Origin: Anabaena cylindrica PCC 7122
GTDB taxonomy: Bacteria > Cyanobacteriota > Cyanobacteriia > Cyanobacteriales > Nostocaceae
Direction of reading: 5' to 3'
DNA: 64,000 nt
NCBI RefSeq assembly: GCF_000317695.1
Contig: NC_019771.1
Location: forward strand, 2,174,001-2,238,000
Numbering within the stretch: position 1 is the first letter of the stretch; every line of letters begins with the position of its first letter. This document shows positions 37,679-46,690 of the stretch, one piece after another. Under the pieces are notes generated by a model that did no database searches, was not told the origin of the DNA, and was given only the letters and a program-made list of their open reading frames with translations. A program made the translations under genes and the position numbers.

Positions 37679-38488
37679 ATGCTTCAAAATATAGACGCAG
37701 CAACTCACCATACTGCTAATGATGTAGATAAATTGGCAGAAGAATTGAATAGAGACGGAATTTGTATGATTCGCGGTCTTTTTGATAAAAAATTGATTAA
37801 GGAGTGGGCAGAAGCTTTTAAAAATTTATTTGCAGAACGTCAAAATCAACCAGGTGGGTTAGCTCCCCGTGAAATTTCCCGCTACTATCTTACATTGCCT
37901 TGGGTTAGGCCATTTGCTAATCCAAATGTTTTCGCCAACCCGGTGATTATGGGTATCCTGAAGCGGGTATTTTTCCAAGAATACGTGATGGTTCAGTTAG
38001 GTGTTGATGTGCCGTTTCAGGGTTCAGATTATCAGGAAATACATAGAGATTTTCGTCCTCTGTTCTGTGACGAGATAGTAACCCCACTCTATGCTCTAGC
38101 AGTTAACTTCCCACTTGTGGAAGTAACATCAGAGAATGGACCATTTCAAATGGCGCGTGGCACTCATGTTTTACCACGTGAGGTGGGACTAAAAAAGATT
38201 GCCACAGGTGAAATTCCGATGGAATCTTTCTATATGCAGCCTGGTGATGTAATTGTGCGATCGCCTTTAGCACTACACCGAGGTTCACCAAATCAGACAA
38301 ACGAGCCAAGACCTATGGTAGTGATGGGCTATGCTATGCACTGGGTACACACCCCAAAGGTAGATTTGACTCTGCAACGAGACTATTATGAAAGCCTACC
38401 GGAAGAGTTACAACAAATGTTGCGGTGTGAAGTCGTGGAACAACTACCAACAGAAAAAGTTGAAACTTACATAAATTTCAAATACTAA
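37679..38488 (+). CDS. Phytanoyl-CoA dioxygenase (PhyH) family Fe(II)/2-oxoglutarate oxygenase
   Basis: The 269-residue protein has the PhyH facial triad: HxD in EIHRDFRP and the distal His in LALHRGSPNQ, with RPMVVMGY supplying the 2-oxoglutarate-binding Arg. I prefer ATG 37679 (GGAGAAAA upstream) to a TTG at 37661. It is followed by GH43 on the same strand, with a repeat block between. Enzymes of this class hydroxylate diverse small molecules; its position suggests modification of a sugar, lipid or glycan-linked metabolite, which is inference. Confidence 0.8.
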   Translation: MLQNIDAATHHTANDVDKLAEELNRDGICMIRGLFDKKLIKEWAEAFKNLFAERQNQPGGLAPREISRYYLTLPWVRPFANPNVFANPVIMGILKRVFFQEYVMVQLGVDVPFQGSDYQEIHRDFRPLFCDEIVTPLYALAVNFPLVEVTSENGPFQMARGTHVLPREVGLKKIATGEIPMESFYMQPGDVIVRSPLALHRGSPNQTNEPRPMVVMGYAMHWVHTPKVDLTLQRDYYESLPEELQQMLRCEVVEQLPTEKVETYINFKY

Positions 38489-38500
38489 GAAAACGGAAAA

Positions 38501-38646
38501 CAAGGGTTTTTAAATCAATAAAGTTCAGTTAAAAAAGTAGGTTGGGTTAAGCGATAGCGCAACCCAACAAAAAAGTTGATTACACAATTAAAGATTCAAG
38601 GGTTTTTAAATCAATAAGGTTCAGTTAAAAAAGTAGGCTGAGTTAA
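38501..38646 (+). repeat. Two direct repeats of ~50 bp, spacing 96 bp
   Basis: CAAGGGTTTTTAAATCAATA followed by AGTTCAGTTAAAAAAGTAGG occurs at 38501-38550 and again at 38597-38646 with three differences. The second copy overlaps the internal part of the R3 element. Confidence 0.85.
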
Positions 38647-38695
38647 CCTAAGAAAAATTGATAATGTTGGGTTTCCTTGCGTCAACCCAACCTAC
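38537..38695 (+). mobile_element. MITE-like element R3, copy 1
   Basis: The termini GTAGGTTGGGTT and AACCCAACCTAC are perfect 12-bp inverted repeats. The left end continues AAGCGATAGCGCAACCC, shared with the second R3 element at 49462-49597. Non-coding, about 159 bp. Confidence 0.7.
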
Positions 38696-38748
38696 ATTAC
38701 TTAAAATTTTTCAAAAATCATTTCTCTTAACTTACGAGTTTGATCAAA

Positions 38749-39750
38749 ATGCTAACTTATATCAATCCAGTCTACAAAGGCTATTTTGCTGACCCTTTTG
38801 TTTGGCAACACCTGGGGGTATACTATGCAATTGGAACTGGTGCAGCAGAGGCAGCAGGAATAGTAGATGGAATATCTGAATCTACTAACCAACAGCGAAT
38901 TTTTCCTCTGTTACGATCCTCCGATTTTGTGAATTGGGATTATGTTGGTAACGCACTACCGCGTCCAGATCCTGCTTTGGGAAATAATTTTTGGGCTCCA
39001 GAAGTTGCTTACTGTGATGGTAAGTTTTACCTCTATTATTCGGTGGGACATGAGGACAAAAATCATCAATTGCGGGTTGCCCAAAGTGATAGTCCAATGG
39101 GTCTTTATGAGGATGTTGATGAACCACTTACAGATCTGAATACCTGCTCTTTTGCGATTGATCCTCATCCGTTCCGCGATGAGGATGGACAGTGGTATTT
39201 GTTTTATGCCCGCGATTTTCTAGATACAGAGGGAGGTGTGCAGGCTGGAACTGCTATCGCTGTAGACCGACTCGAAAACATGACAAAGCTGGCTGGTGTT
39301 GAGAAAATTGTCTTGCGTGCGCGATCGCCTTGGCAACGGTTTTTAACCAATCGGTTGATGTATGGTGAATTCTATGATTGGCATACGTTAGAAGGCCCCT
39401 GTGTTCGTAAGCATGAAGGTAAATACTACTGTTTTTATAGTGGTGGACGCTGGGAAACTGAAAACTATGGTGTAGATTATGGAGTTGCTGACAATGTCAT
39501 GGGGCTTTATTCTGATGCTGGTAACGAAACCGGGCCACGGGTGCTAAAGTCTGTTCCTGATTTTGTCAGAGGGCCGGGACATAACTCTATAGTTCTGGCT
39601 CCAGACAGTAACACTGAATATATTGTCTACCATGCTTGGACGAATAATATGGATAAACGACAAATTTGTTTAGATAAACTGATCTGGACACCAGAAGGGC
39701 CACGTTGCCAAGGCCCTACCTGGACAACGCAGACTATTACTAGCGAATAA
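38749..39750 (+). CDS. Glycoside hydrolase family 43 protein
   Basis: The 333-residue protein begins INPVYKGYFADPFVW, where the Asp in ADPF is the catalytic base of the five-bladed GH43 propeller. FAIDPHPFRDEDGQWYLFYA holds the pKa-modulating Asp and LEGPCVRKHEGKYYCFYSGG the general-acid Glu. Typical substrates are beta-xylosides, alpha-arabinofuranosides and beta-1,3-galactans. With galactose genes around it, galactan or arabinogalactan oligosaccharides are plausible. There is no signal peptide. I chose ATG 38749 over a TTG three codons upstream. Confidence 0.85.
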   Translation: MLTYINPVYKGYFADPFVWQHLGVYYAIGTGAAEAAGIVDGISESTNQQRIFPLLRSSDFVNWDYVGNALPRPDPALGNNFWAPEVAYCDGKFYLYYSVGHEDKNHQLRVAQSDSPMGLYEDVDEPLTDLNTCSFAIDPHPFRDEDGQWYLFYARDFLDTEGGVQAGTAIAVDRLENMTKLAGVEKIVLRARSPWQRFLTNRLMYGEFYDWHTLEGPCVRKHEGKYYCFYSGGRWETENYGVDYGVADNVMGLYSDAGNETGPRVLKSVPDFVRGPGHNSIVLAPDSNTEYIVYHAWTNNMDKRQICLDKLIWTPEGPRCQGPTWTTQTITSE

Positions 39751-39803
39751 TCTTGGTACTGAAACAACCGTAGTACCAACGACATTTTTTAACGCCTACC
39801 TAT

Positions 39804-40790
39804 TTACTGATGTCGCTGTTGATGCCATTGCCAAGCGTGGGTAATAATTTCATTCAATTTTGGGTGTTGAGGATGCCAACCCAATTTTGTACGTACTTTA
39901 TCACTACTACCAACTAAAATTGGTGGGTCGCCTGGTCGGCGTTCGCGCTCTATAATTTTGATTTCTTTACCTGTTACTTGCTTGGCAGTTTCTATCACTT
40001 CTCTGACTGAAAAACCATGGCCATTTCCTAGATTAAATACCTCACTTTCTCCCTCATCTAGTAAATATTGCAAACCCAAAATATGAGCTTGTGCCAAGTC
40101 ATTGATATGAATATAATCTCGGATACAAGTACCATCTGGAGTAGGATAATCTGTGCCGAAAATAAATATGGATTCCCTCTTGCCTAAAGCAGTCAGTAAT
40201 ACTAGTGGGATGAGGTGAGTTTCGGGGATGTGGTCTTCACCCAGCAATCCATTGGGGTCAGCACCTGCGGCGTTAAAATAGCGGAAGCTTACAGATTTGA
40301 GATTATAGGCGGTATCAAAATCTGACAAAATTCTTTCTACCATCCACTTGCTAGTTGCATAGGGACTAATGGGGTTTTGAGGATGGTCTTCGGTCAGAGG
40401 AATAAACTGAGGGACACCATAAAGAGCGCAGGTAGAAGAAAAGATAAATTTATTAATGGATGCAGCCAACATTGCTTCTAGCAGCGTCAAAGTACCGACA
40501 ACATTATTACGGTAATATTTGGCTGGGTCAGTAACAGATTCACCTACAGCAATGTAAGCAGCAAAGTGCATTACTGCCGCTATGTTATGTGTAGAAAAGA
40601 TGCTGTCGAGAAGAGAGCGATCGCTCATATCACCAACAATTAGTTTTACTTGCAAAGCCTGTTCTACAATTTCTCGATGCCCATTTGACAGATTATCTAG
40701 AATAATAACGTCATAACCTGCGTTTTTAAGAGCTAATACTGCATGGGAGCCAATATATCCTGCTCCCCCTGTGACTAAAATTGTTGACAT
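39804..40790 (-). CDS. galE: UDP-glucose 4-epimerase
   Basis: The 328-residue short-chain dehydrogenase-type protein has the NAD motif ILVTGGAGYIGSHAV, DNLSNGH, the catalytic SSTCALYG with YATSKWMVE (YxxxK), and the substrate region RYFNAAGADPNG and PTPDGTCIRDYIHINDLA typical of GalE. It interconverts UDP-glucose and UDP-galactose, linking galK/galT to the mutase gene at 43159, which uses UDP-galactopyranose. It is the last gene of a minus-strand run with the reductase, GH1 and mutase genes. Confidence 0.93.
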   Translation of the reverse strand: MSTILVTGGAGYIGSHAVLALKNAGYDVIILDNLSNGHREIVEQALQVKLIVGDMSDRSLLDSIFSTHNIAAVMHFAAYIAVGESVTDPAKYYRNNVVGTLTLLEAMLAASINKFIFSSTCALYGVPQFIPLTEDHPQNPISPYATSKWMVERILSDFDTAYNLKSVSFRYFNAAGADPNGLLGEDHIPETHLIPLVLLTALGKRESIFIFGTDYPTPDGTCIRDYIHINDLAQAHILGLQYLLDEGESEVFNLGNGHGFSVREVIETAKQVTGKEIKIIERERRPGDPPILVGSSDKVRTKLGWHPQHPKLNEIITHAWQWHQQRHQ

Positions 40791-40831
40791 AATTAGGGAC
40801 TGGGGATTTAGAGAGTATGAAGATGAATTTA

Positions 40832-41797
40832 CTAGCCTCTATTATCCATATAGCGCGAAATGGCGCTATCAAGACAAGGCATTAATTCACCGCGATCGCT
40901 ACCAAGAACGCTATAAGTCGGACGGGGAGCAGCTAAACCAATTTCTTGCATAGGCAGAGTAATCAAATTGCTGACGCTGACACCAGCTTGTTTTGCCGCT
41001 ACCCTTGCTAAGTCAGCCCAGGTGATGCCTGCGGACGCACTTTTGTTAGTTAAGTGCCACAAACCACTTTCGCCATCAATTAATAAATCGAGACTAGTAT
41101 GGACAAGATCGGGTATGTATGTAGGTGAAACTATGGTATCCTCAGCAGCAATAAAAGTATTTCCAGCACTGAGTTGACGTAAGGCAATCGTAACAAAGTT
41201 GTAGTCATCCCACGGGCCGAAGAATGCACTGGTGCGAATCACTAGCGATGCCGGATAAGCCGTCAAGACCAGCTTTTCTGCCAAAACTTTGCTGCAACCA
41301 TAGACATTGAGCGGAGCAACGGTATCAGTTTCTACATAAGGGTTATTTACAGCACCATTGAAGACTAAATCAGAAGAAAACATTAACAAGGCTGCCTGAT
41401 GTTGAGCGCAAGCAGTAGCTAATATCTCTGCCCCTTCAGCGTTGATTTTTAGGCAAATCTGGGGTTCTCGCTCCGCATCGTCTACTCGCACATATCCAGC
41501 AGCGTTAACAACTGCCCAGGGCTGCAACTCGGACAGCACAGCATGGACTGAGTCCGAATTGGTAATATCCATTTCTTGTCGGGTCAGTAGGCGGTATATG
41601 ATACCCCGCACTTCACACAACCGAGCAAAAGCTTTGCCTAATGTTCCTCTAGCTCCGACTATGACTAGAGGGCGAGGAGAAGCAGGGGAGACGTTAGAAT
41701 CAAATTCTCCTCCGCCCCTCTGCCCCTCTGCTATGCTCACAACTAACGGTTGGGTAGACCAAACGCTCTGGTCGATGCCACCATCCTGGTGTATCAA
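40832..41797 (-). CDS. RmlD-like sugar-nucleotide reductase, probably the C-terminal half of a split fusion
   Basis: From residue 45 the protein is an RmlD-type extended SDR: PLVIVGARGTLGKAFARLCE is the NAD(P) loop, AAGYVRVDDAERE is typical of dTDP-4-dehydrorhamnose reductase, and VFNGAVNNPYVETD and PLNVYGCSKVLAEKL hold the YxxxK. Residues 1-44 are encoded by DNA that overlaps the GH1 3' end and includes a tandem octamer, so they are unlike a native SDR start. A GTG near 41742 is another possible start. Adding one octamer would join this frame to the GH1 gene. Confidence 0.75.
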   Translation of the reverse strand: MIHQDGGIDQSVWSTQPLVVSIAEGQRGGGEFDSNVSPASPRPLVIVGARGTLGKAFARLCEVRGIIYRLLTRQEMDITNSDSVHAVLSELQPWAVVNAAGYVRVDDAEREPQICLKINAEGAEILATACAQHQAALLMFSSDLVFNGAVNNPYVETDTVAPLNVYGCSKVLAEKLVLTAYPASLVIRTSAFFGPWDDYNFVTIALRQLSAGNTFIAAEDTIVSPTYIPDLVHTSLDLLIDGESGLWHLTNKSASAGITWADLARVAAKQAGVSVSNLITLPMQEIGLAAPRPTYSVLGSDRGELMPCLDSAISRYMDNRG

Positions 41798-43061
41798 GTA
41801 ATGGATGATTGGGTTGATTACCAGTAGCTAAATCACGAATTAATTTAGCGATCGCAGTTTCTCTTGGTTGAGGAGAACGCAAATCAAATACACCTGATTC
41901 ATAGTAGCCGACTGAGCGAGTTACTAAACTATTCCAATCGTAGCTACCTAAAAGCGCCCAAGCCGTGACAGCACGAATATCTACACTTTCATTTTGTAAT
42001 TTCTGTGCAGCATTCCACACCTCATAAAACCACCGCAATTGCTCCTCACGGGTGCAACTAAGGTGAACTTCCGTCACAGCAAGAGGCAGTCGATAACGTT
42101 CCCATGTTTCTTTAAGCAGTGTGTATGGATCTGTCACACCTTCAGCACAAACTCTCACAGCTTCAACATCTGCATATTTATCCCGACCATTTCCACCATG
42201 TGTCCAAGCTGGATAATTTTCTGTATGCTCATCCAAAAAGCGATCGCTCGTAAGGTAATGGTTAATGCCGATAATGTCAGGTGGACAACAAGTATTTTGG
42301 CAAGCTTCTTCCAGTTCCGCCGCGCTGATGCCACAGTAGCATAAGTAACCCCACATGGGATGAGTTGGAGTAACGTAACCACACAATAAATCAAAGCTCA
42401 ACCACCGACGTTCGTTTTCCAGTCCTGATTGATATACTAGCTTTGCTGTACTGTAAGTTTTACCCAAATCTTCTGTTTGCACCAGTTGTGCATTGGGGTT
42501 AACTTCTCGAATTGCCTTCATGGAAAGAGCGATCGCACAACATTCCCCCAACAAAGCACGAGCAAAAGTTAAATTATCCCGTCCGTGAGGATACCAATGA
42601 CCATACATTCCACTAAATCGTGCAGTCGTCAAAGGTTCATTTATAGGAGTGTAATGCGTTACCCAAGGATAGCGCTCTGCTACCGCACGGGCAAACTCAG
42701 CTAATTTCTGGGGAAATTCTGGATCTACCAAACTAGTGTTACGCGGTCCACTGCCATGATGTACTAATCCCACAATCGGACTAATACCAAGTTCCCGTAA
42801 TCTCCTCAACCGCTCATCTGTCCATGACCAATCAGCATTTTCTAATCCATTGGGTGCTACTTTTTCCCACAGCACGGGGTAGCGTATTCTCCTGATACTC
42901 AGTTGGGCAAATAACTCTAGATCATCCAAACGCCCTGCATGACCGTTGCGCTCTAATTGGTCAAAATACTCCTCACCCACACGATTGACTGTACACTCCA
43001 CACCAGCCCAAATTTCTAAAGGAAATTGGGTTTTGAGTTTCGAGTTGAAAATAGAAGTCAT
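41700..43061 (-). CDS. Glycoside hydrolase family 1 protein
   Basis: The 453-residue protein is a TIM-barrel beta-glycosidase of the GH1 type. The acid/base is Glu142 in TPINEPLTT and the nucleophile Glu331 in AVTEVHLSC. RRIRYPVLWEKVAP and IIGINHYLTSDRF match GH1 strands. The last 20 residues (after RPERLVYPTVS) come from repeat DNA. The GH1 frame overlaps the reductase frame by 98 bp, which suggests that both were one bifunctional protein. Likely substrates are beta-linked galactosides or glucosides; no signal peptide is present. Confidence 0.82.
   Translation of the reverse strand: MTSIFNSKLKTQFPLEIWAGVECTVNRVGEEYFDQLERNGHAGRLDDLELFAQLSIRRIRYPVLWEKVAPNGLENADWSWTDERLRRLRELGISPIVGLVHHGSGPRNTSLVDPEFPQKLAEFARAVAERYPWVTHYTPINEPLTTARFSGMYGHWYPHGRDNLTFARALLGECCAIALSMKAIREVNPNAQLVQTEDLGKTYSTAKLVYQSGLENERRWLSFDLLCGYVTPTHPMWGYLCYCGISAAELEEACQNTCCPPDIIGINHYLTSDRFLDEHTENYPAWTHGGNGRDKYADVEAVRVCAEGVTDPYTLLKETWERYRLPLAVTEVHLSCTREEQLRWFYEVWNAAQKLQNESVDIRAVTAWALLGSYDWNSLVTRSVGYYESGVFDLRSPQPRETAIAKLIRDLATGNQPNHPLLDTPGWWHRPERLVYPTVSCEHSRGAEGRRRI
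41715..41730 (+). repeat. CCCCTCTG octamer, two units, in the GH1/reductase junction
   Basis: There are two perfect 8-bp units plus flanking partial units. One unit shifts the reading frame by two. One more unit would place the GH1 and reductase frames in register, and the stop codon at 41700 would then not be read. Confidence 0.8.
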
Positions 43062-43158
43062 AATTTGCCACTTAAAACGATGTTTTCTGTCGAAACAACA
43101 GGCAAACGCGAGAATGCAGAGACGTTATATATTGGTGTCATATTATGTCATTCACAAC

Positions 43159-45609
43159 TCAAACCTTGACGGCGATTTGCTTGTAGACAGACAGCGCTTG
43201 CCCTACACATTGATCCATGTTGTAATACTTGTAGGTTGCCAACCGTCCCACAAAATATACCTCCGGTGTGGCATCTGCTAACGCCTTGTATTTCTTGTAA
43301 ATCTCTTGATTCTCAGGACGTGGTACAGGGTAATAAGGGTCGCCCTCAGCTTTGGGAAATTCGTAAACGATGCTAGTTTTAGCGTGTTCCTGACCAGTCA
43401 GATATTTAAACTCTGTAACACGAGTATAAAGGTGTTCATTGGGATAGTTGATCACTGGTACAGGCTGAAATACTGGGATGTTATGGGTTTCGTGCTGAAA
43501 ATCAAGAGAACGATAAGGTAACTTTCCATAGCGGTAATCAAAGAAATCGTCCACAGGGCCTGTGTAAACCATTTCCCGACAAGGAATGGCTTTTTCAATT
43601 TCCTGGTAATCAGTATTGAGCATCACCTTAATATTTGGGTGATTTAACATATTCTCAAACAACCGGGTAAAGCCATGCAATGGCATCGATTGGTAAGTAT
43701 CAGTAAAATAACGATTGTCGCGGTTGTTGCGTGTGGGAATACGAGCAATTACTGATTTATCAAGTTCTGAGGGATCAAGTCCCCATTGCTTGCGCGTGTA
43801 ACCGCGAAAGAATTTTTCATATAATACTCGTCCGACTTTGCTGACCACTACATCTTCTGATGTGTAAATATATTCTTTTGGTTCAGCCAGTGCTTTGAAA
43901 AAATCTTCGACCTCAAAAGAATTAAGATCCATACCATAGAGCGTGTTGATGGTGTCAAGGTTAATAGGTATGGGAACTAATTGACCATCTACACTAGCCA
44001 GGACACGATGTTCATAAGAACGCCACTGAGTAAAGCGTGAGAGGTATTCAAAGATTTCGCGGGAATTGGTGTGAAAAATGTGGGGGCCGTATTTATGGAC
44101 GAGAATACCATGATCATTGTAATGATCGTAGGCATTTCCCCCAATGTGATTACGCTTATCGACAACCAGCACTTTCTTTCCTAACTGAGTTGCCAAACGT
44201 TCAGCAATGACGCTACCAGAAAAGCCTGCACCAACAATCAGGTAATCAAAAACAAAGTCTCTAGTAATGATATTCGGTGCTTGTTTTTTAGCGATCGCAC
44301 CAAGATTATTTTTCTCCTCTGCATCACGGGTAGCGATTGCGCTTCGCGGAGTGCTGGTAGCGATCGCCGAATCGATCAATTTTATCATTGATGCCCAAGT
44401 CCGATCCCAAGAAATCTGCTCTAAAAAGGCATCTACTCGACTCAACCACCCCGATTTTGGAGTATCTTCCTGCATTGCTTTTTCAGCAGCGGTGATGAAA
44501 TCAGAAACTGTGTCTGCAATGCGTACCAGTTTTGATTCTCCATAGGGACGCACCACGTCCCGAATACTGGTAGATACCACAGGTTTGCCGGCTGCAAGAT
44601 ATTCAGGAGTTTTAGTGGGACTAATAAAGCGTGTTGCTTCATTGCGGGCAAATGGCAACATTGCTAAATCCCATCCTGCTAAATATTCAGGTAGCTGTTG
44701 ATAGGTTTTAACACCGAGATAATGGATATTCTCGGATTGTGGCAGCATTGCTGGATCAATTTTTACAACCGGGCCAACCATGACTAAATGCCAGTCAGGA
44801 CGCGCATCAGCAATACCTTGAAGCAGTTCAATATCCATCCGTTCATCAATTACACCAAAGAAGCCCAGACGGGGATGGGGAATATGCGCTTGATCTGCTG
44901 GTTCTGTCTCCAGGTTTCTGGCTTCTCCAAAATGGGTTATATCTACACTACTAGGAAAAGCATAGACATTTGGATGCTGGTTAACTTTATTTTCGTAAAG
45001 GCTTTGTCCCCCCGTAAAAACTAAGTCTGCACGACGAAATAATTCAGCTTCGTAATTTTTTAAAGTTGGTGGCGCTCCTTGGAATCCAGATAATTCATCC
45101 ATGCAATCATATACTACAGCCTGGGGTTGCCAGTGCCGTGTAAATGCGATCGCCATTGGTGTATAATACCAACAAATATACTTGTGGATGTTATGTTCTG
45201 CCAAAAAACCATCAATTAGAATTTGCAAATTTGCGTTGACAGATTCTTCACTTAAACCTTCTGGTAAATGGGGAACAACAACCACAACTCCGCTGGCATC
45301 TTGGCTAATTTCCAATTGCCGCAAATTTTCCTGATTAAAAATTGGTTCTTCAATAAAAAATACCCGCTTTCCCTTAACACAGCGACTGAGAAGATGTTGC
45401 GGTCTTTGATAAACGAAATGCCATCGCAAGTGAGATAAACAGACTATATCCGCCGTATCTGTGATAGTTTCTGTTGTGTGACGATGTTTATTTAATGAGG
45501 ATAAATTCAATGATGATACACCTAGCTCAGATTGCTTGGTTTCACTCAGCTTTGAAGACGCAATACGACTAGCACCGTTCTTTTTACGTTGAGCTTTTTC
45601 ACTGGGCAT
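43159..45609 (-). CDS. glf: Glycosyltransferase - UDP-galactopyranose mutase fusion
   Basis: The 816-residue fusion has two parts. Residues 50-400 form a glycosyltransferase-B-like domain (WHFVYQRPQHLLSR, GFFGVIDERMDIELL, FISPTKTPEYLAAGKPVVST). Residues 450-816 form UDP-galactopyranose mutase: the FAD motif FDYLIVGAGFSGSVIAERLA, NHIGGNAYD, KYGPHIFHTN, FFRGYTRKQWG and VYFVGRLATYKYYNMDQ. The mutase makes UDP-galactofuranose; the fused transferase may use it directly. The linker (about 395-440) is Ala/Thr-rich and encoded by repeat-like DNA (TAGCGATTGCG, GTAGCGATCGC). The galE gene downstream supplies UDP-galactose. Confidence 0.9.
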   Translation of the reverse strand: MPSEKAQRKKNGASRIASSKLSETKQSELGVSSLNLSSLNKHRHTTETITDTADIVCLSHLRWHFVYQRPQHLLSRCVKGKRVFFIEEPIFNQENLRQLEISQDASGVVVVVPHLPEGLSEESVNANLQILIDGFLAEHNIHKYICWYYTPMAIAFTRHWQPQAVVYDCMDELSGFQGAPPTLKNYEAELFRRADLVFTGGQSLYENKVNQHPNVYAFPSSVDITHFGEARNLETEPADQAHIPHPRLGFFGVIDERMDIELLQGIADARPDWHLVMVGPVVKIDPAMLPQSENIHYLGVKTYQQLPEYLAGWDLAMLPFARNEATRFISPTKTPEYLAAGKPVVSTSIRDVVRPYGESKLVRIADTVSDFITAAEKAMQEDTPKSGWLSRVDAFLEQISWDRTWASMIKLIDSAIATSTPRSAIATRDAEEKNNLGAIAKKQAPNIITRDFVFDYLIVGAGFSGSVIAERLATQLGKKVLVVDKRNHIGGNAYDHYNDHGILVHKYGPHIFHTNSREIFEYLSRFTQWRSYEHRVLASVDGQLVPIPINLDTINTLYGMDLNSFEVEDFFKALAEPKEYIYTSEDVVVSKVGRVLYEKFFRGYTRKQWGLDPSELDKSVIARIPTRNNRDNRYFTDTYQSMPLHGFTRLFENMLNHPNIKVMLNTDYQEIEKAIPCREMVYTGPVDDFFDYRYGKLPYRSLDFQHETHNIPVFQPVPVINYPNEHLYTRVTEFKYLTGQEHAKTSIVYEFPKAEGDPYYPVPRPENQEIYKKYKALADATPEVYFVGRLATYKYYNMDQCVGQALSVYKQIAVKV

Positions 45610-45965
45610 AAATTTTAATTCAATGTATTACAAATAGGACTAGTGAGTTGCCAAAAAAAATCAACAAGTCACCTCCAAAATTAATGGTTGGTTTCCAGAT
45701 TTAACCAAAACCTGTAATAATAATCTTGAGTATTGGGTTCTTAATCCTTAATTTTGGATTCCGTATTAGTTTCTAATTATAAATACTGACTGTGATTTCC
45801 ACCTCTACCCAGGAAGATAAATAAATATATCCCCAGCTTCATAAAAAATAAATTCAGAAATTACCAAAGCAAGAAGAAATAAAAAATATGATTTTCCTGC
45901 AAAAAAACCTCTATTCCCTTGTGATTAGAGGAGGAAAATTACAAAAATGTCAGAGGAATTCCTAA

Positions 45966-46072
45966 TATAGCAATTCCCAAGCTCATGAAATATAACCCAC
46001 CCGCGCTATCGCGCATCCTCCCTTTGGTAAGAAGAGGATTGGGGAGGGGTAATTTTGTATATCGCGCTTAGG
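45966..46072 (-). mobile_element. MITE-like element R1, copy 2 (inverted)
   Basis: TATAGCAATTCCCAAGCTCA at the left matches the right end of copies 1 and 3 in reverse complement, and GGGGAGGGGTAATTTTGTAT is shared internally. The right terminus is degraded (ATCGCGCTTAGGAA). Confidence 0.65.
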
Positions 46073-46352
46073 AATGAAATTAAAGTTAAAGAAACTTATT
46101 CTTTTCAATACACCCGGTTTAATTTTGAGATACAGATTGTTTCATTTATCTGAAAAATACAGCTATTTTCAGATAAATGAAAAAAAACTAAATTCAACCC
46201 ATTGTGGAGATTTTTCCGGAAAAATATTCACTATCTAGTTTATCTAAACCCCATAAATCTCCTATGGATTAATAATTCCATAGTAAATTGCAGCCACAAA
46301 TAAAACCACCAAGATAATCAGGATAAAACTATTGCGTACTGCGGATGAATAA

Positions 46353-46417
46353 CCGGGTTTAAAACCCCCCACTAAATCTACGATTTAGTGGTCTACCCTT
46401 CGGGAACGCCAAGGGCC
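46353..46417. repeat. Dispersed inverted repeat R4, copy 2
   Basis: CGGGTTTAAAACCCCCCACT, AAATC, ATTTAGTGGTCTACCCTT and CGGGAACGCCAAGGGC: the reverse complement of 22517-22578. Both halves carry internal palindromes. Confidence 0.7.
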
Positions 46418-46690
46418 AATAAGATGACCCAATGGTGACACCTTTACGAGAATTAGTGTACTTACCTAAAGGCAGTTTAGATCCTGCGGAAATTTTAGAG
46501 CAAGCTGTAGAAGTTAGCAAAAATGCTAATGACTGAGAATTAAGAGAAAATTCCAGTGCCACGCTTAATCATAGCTCGGTGATTTTCTGAATTTTTACTA
46601 AAATTAAGAGATTTTGCTGTATGTATAATCAATATTTTCGATTATTCTAGATTTAGAGGATTTTCGAGCAATTTAGGGCAACTACAAATA

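Larger units (their letters stand above)
45610..46690. other. Repeat-rich intergenic region, no confident gene
   Basis: It contains R1 copy 2 (45966-46072) and R4 copy 2 (46353-46417). A 34-codon frame at 46432-46536 (MVTPLRELVYLPKGS start) and a minus-strand hydrophobic stretch near 46267-46370 could be gene remnants, but neither has support beyond being open. Confidence 0.4.

Noticed and set aside
46359..46562. 67-codon minus-strand frame in the repeat-rich gap
   Set aside because: Half of it is the R4 palindrome, and the sequence has no coding character.
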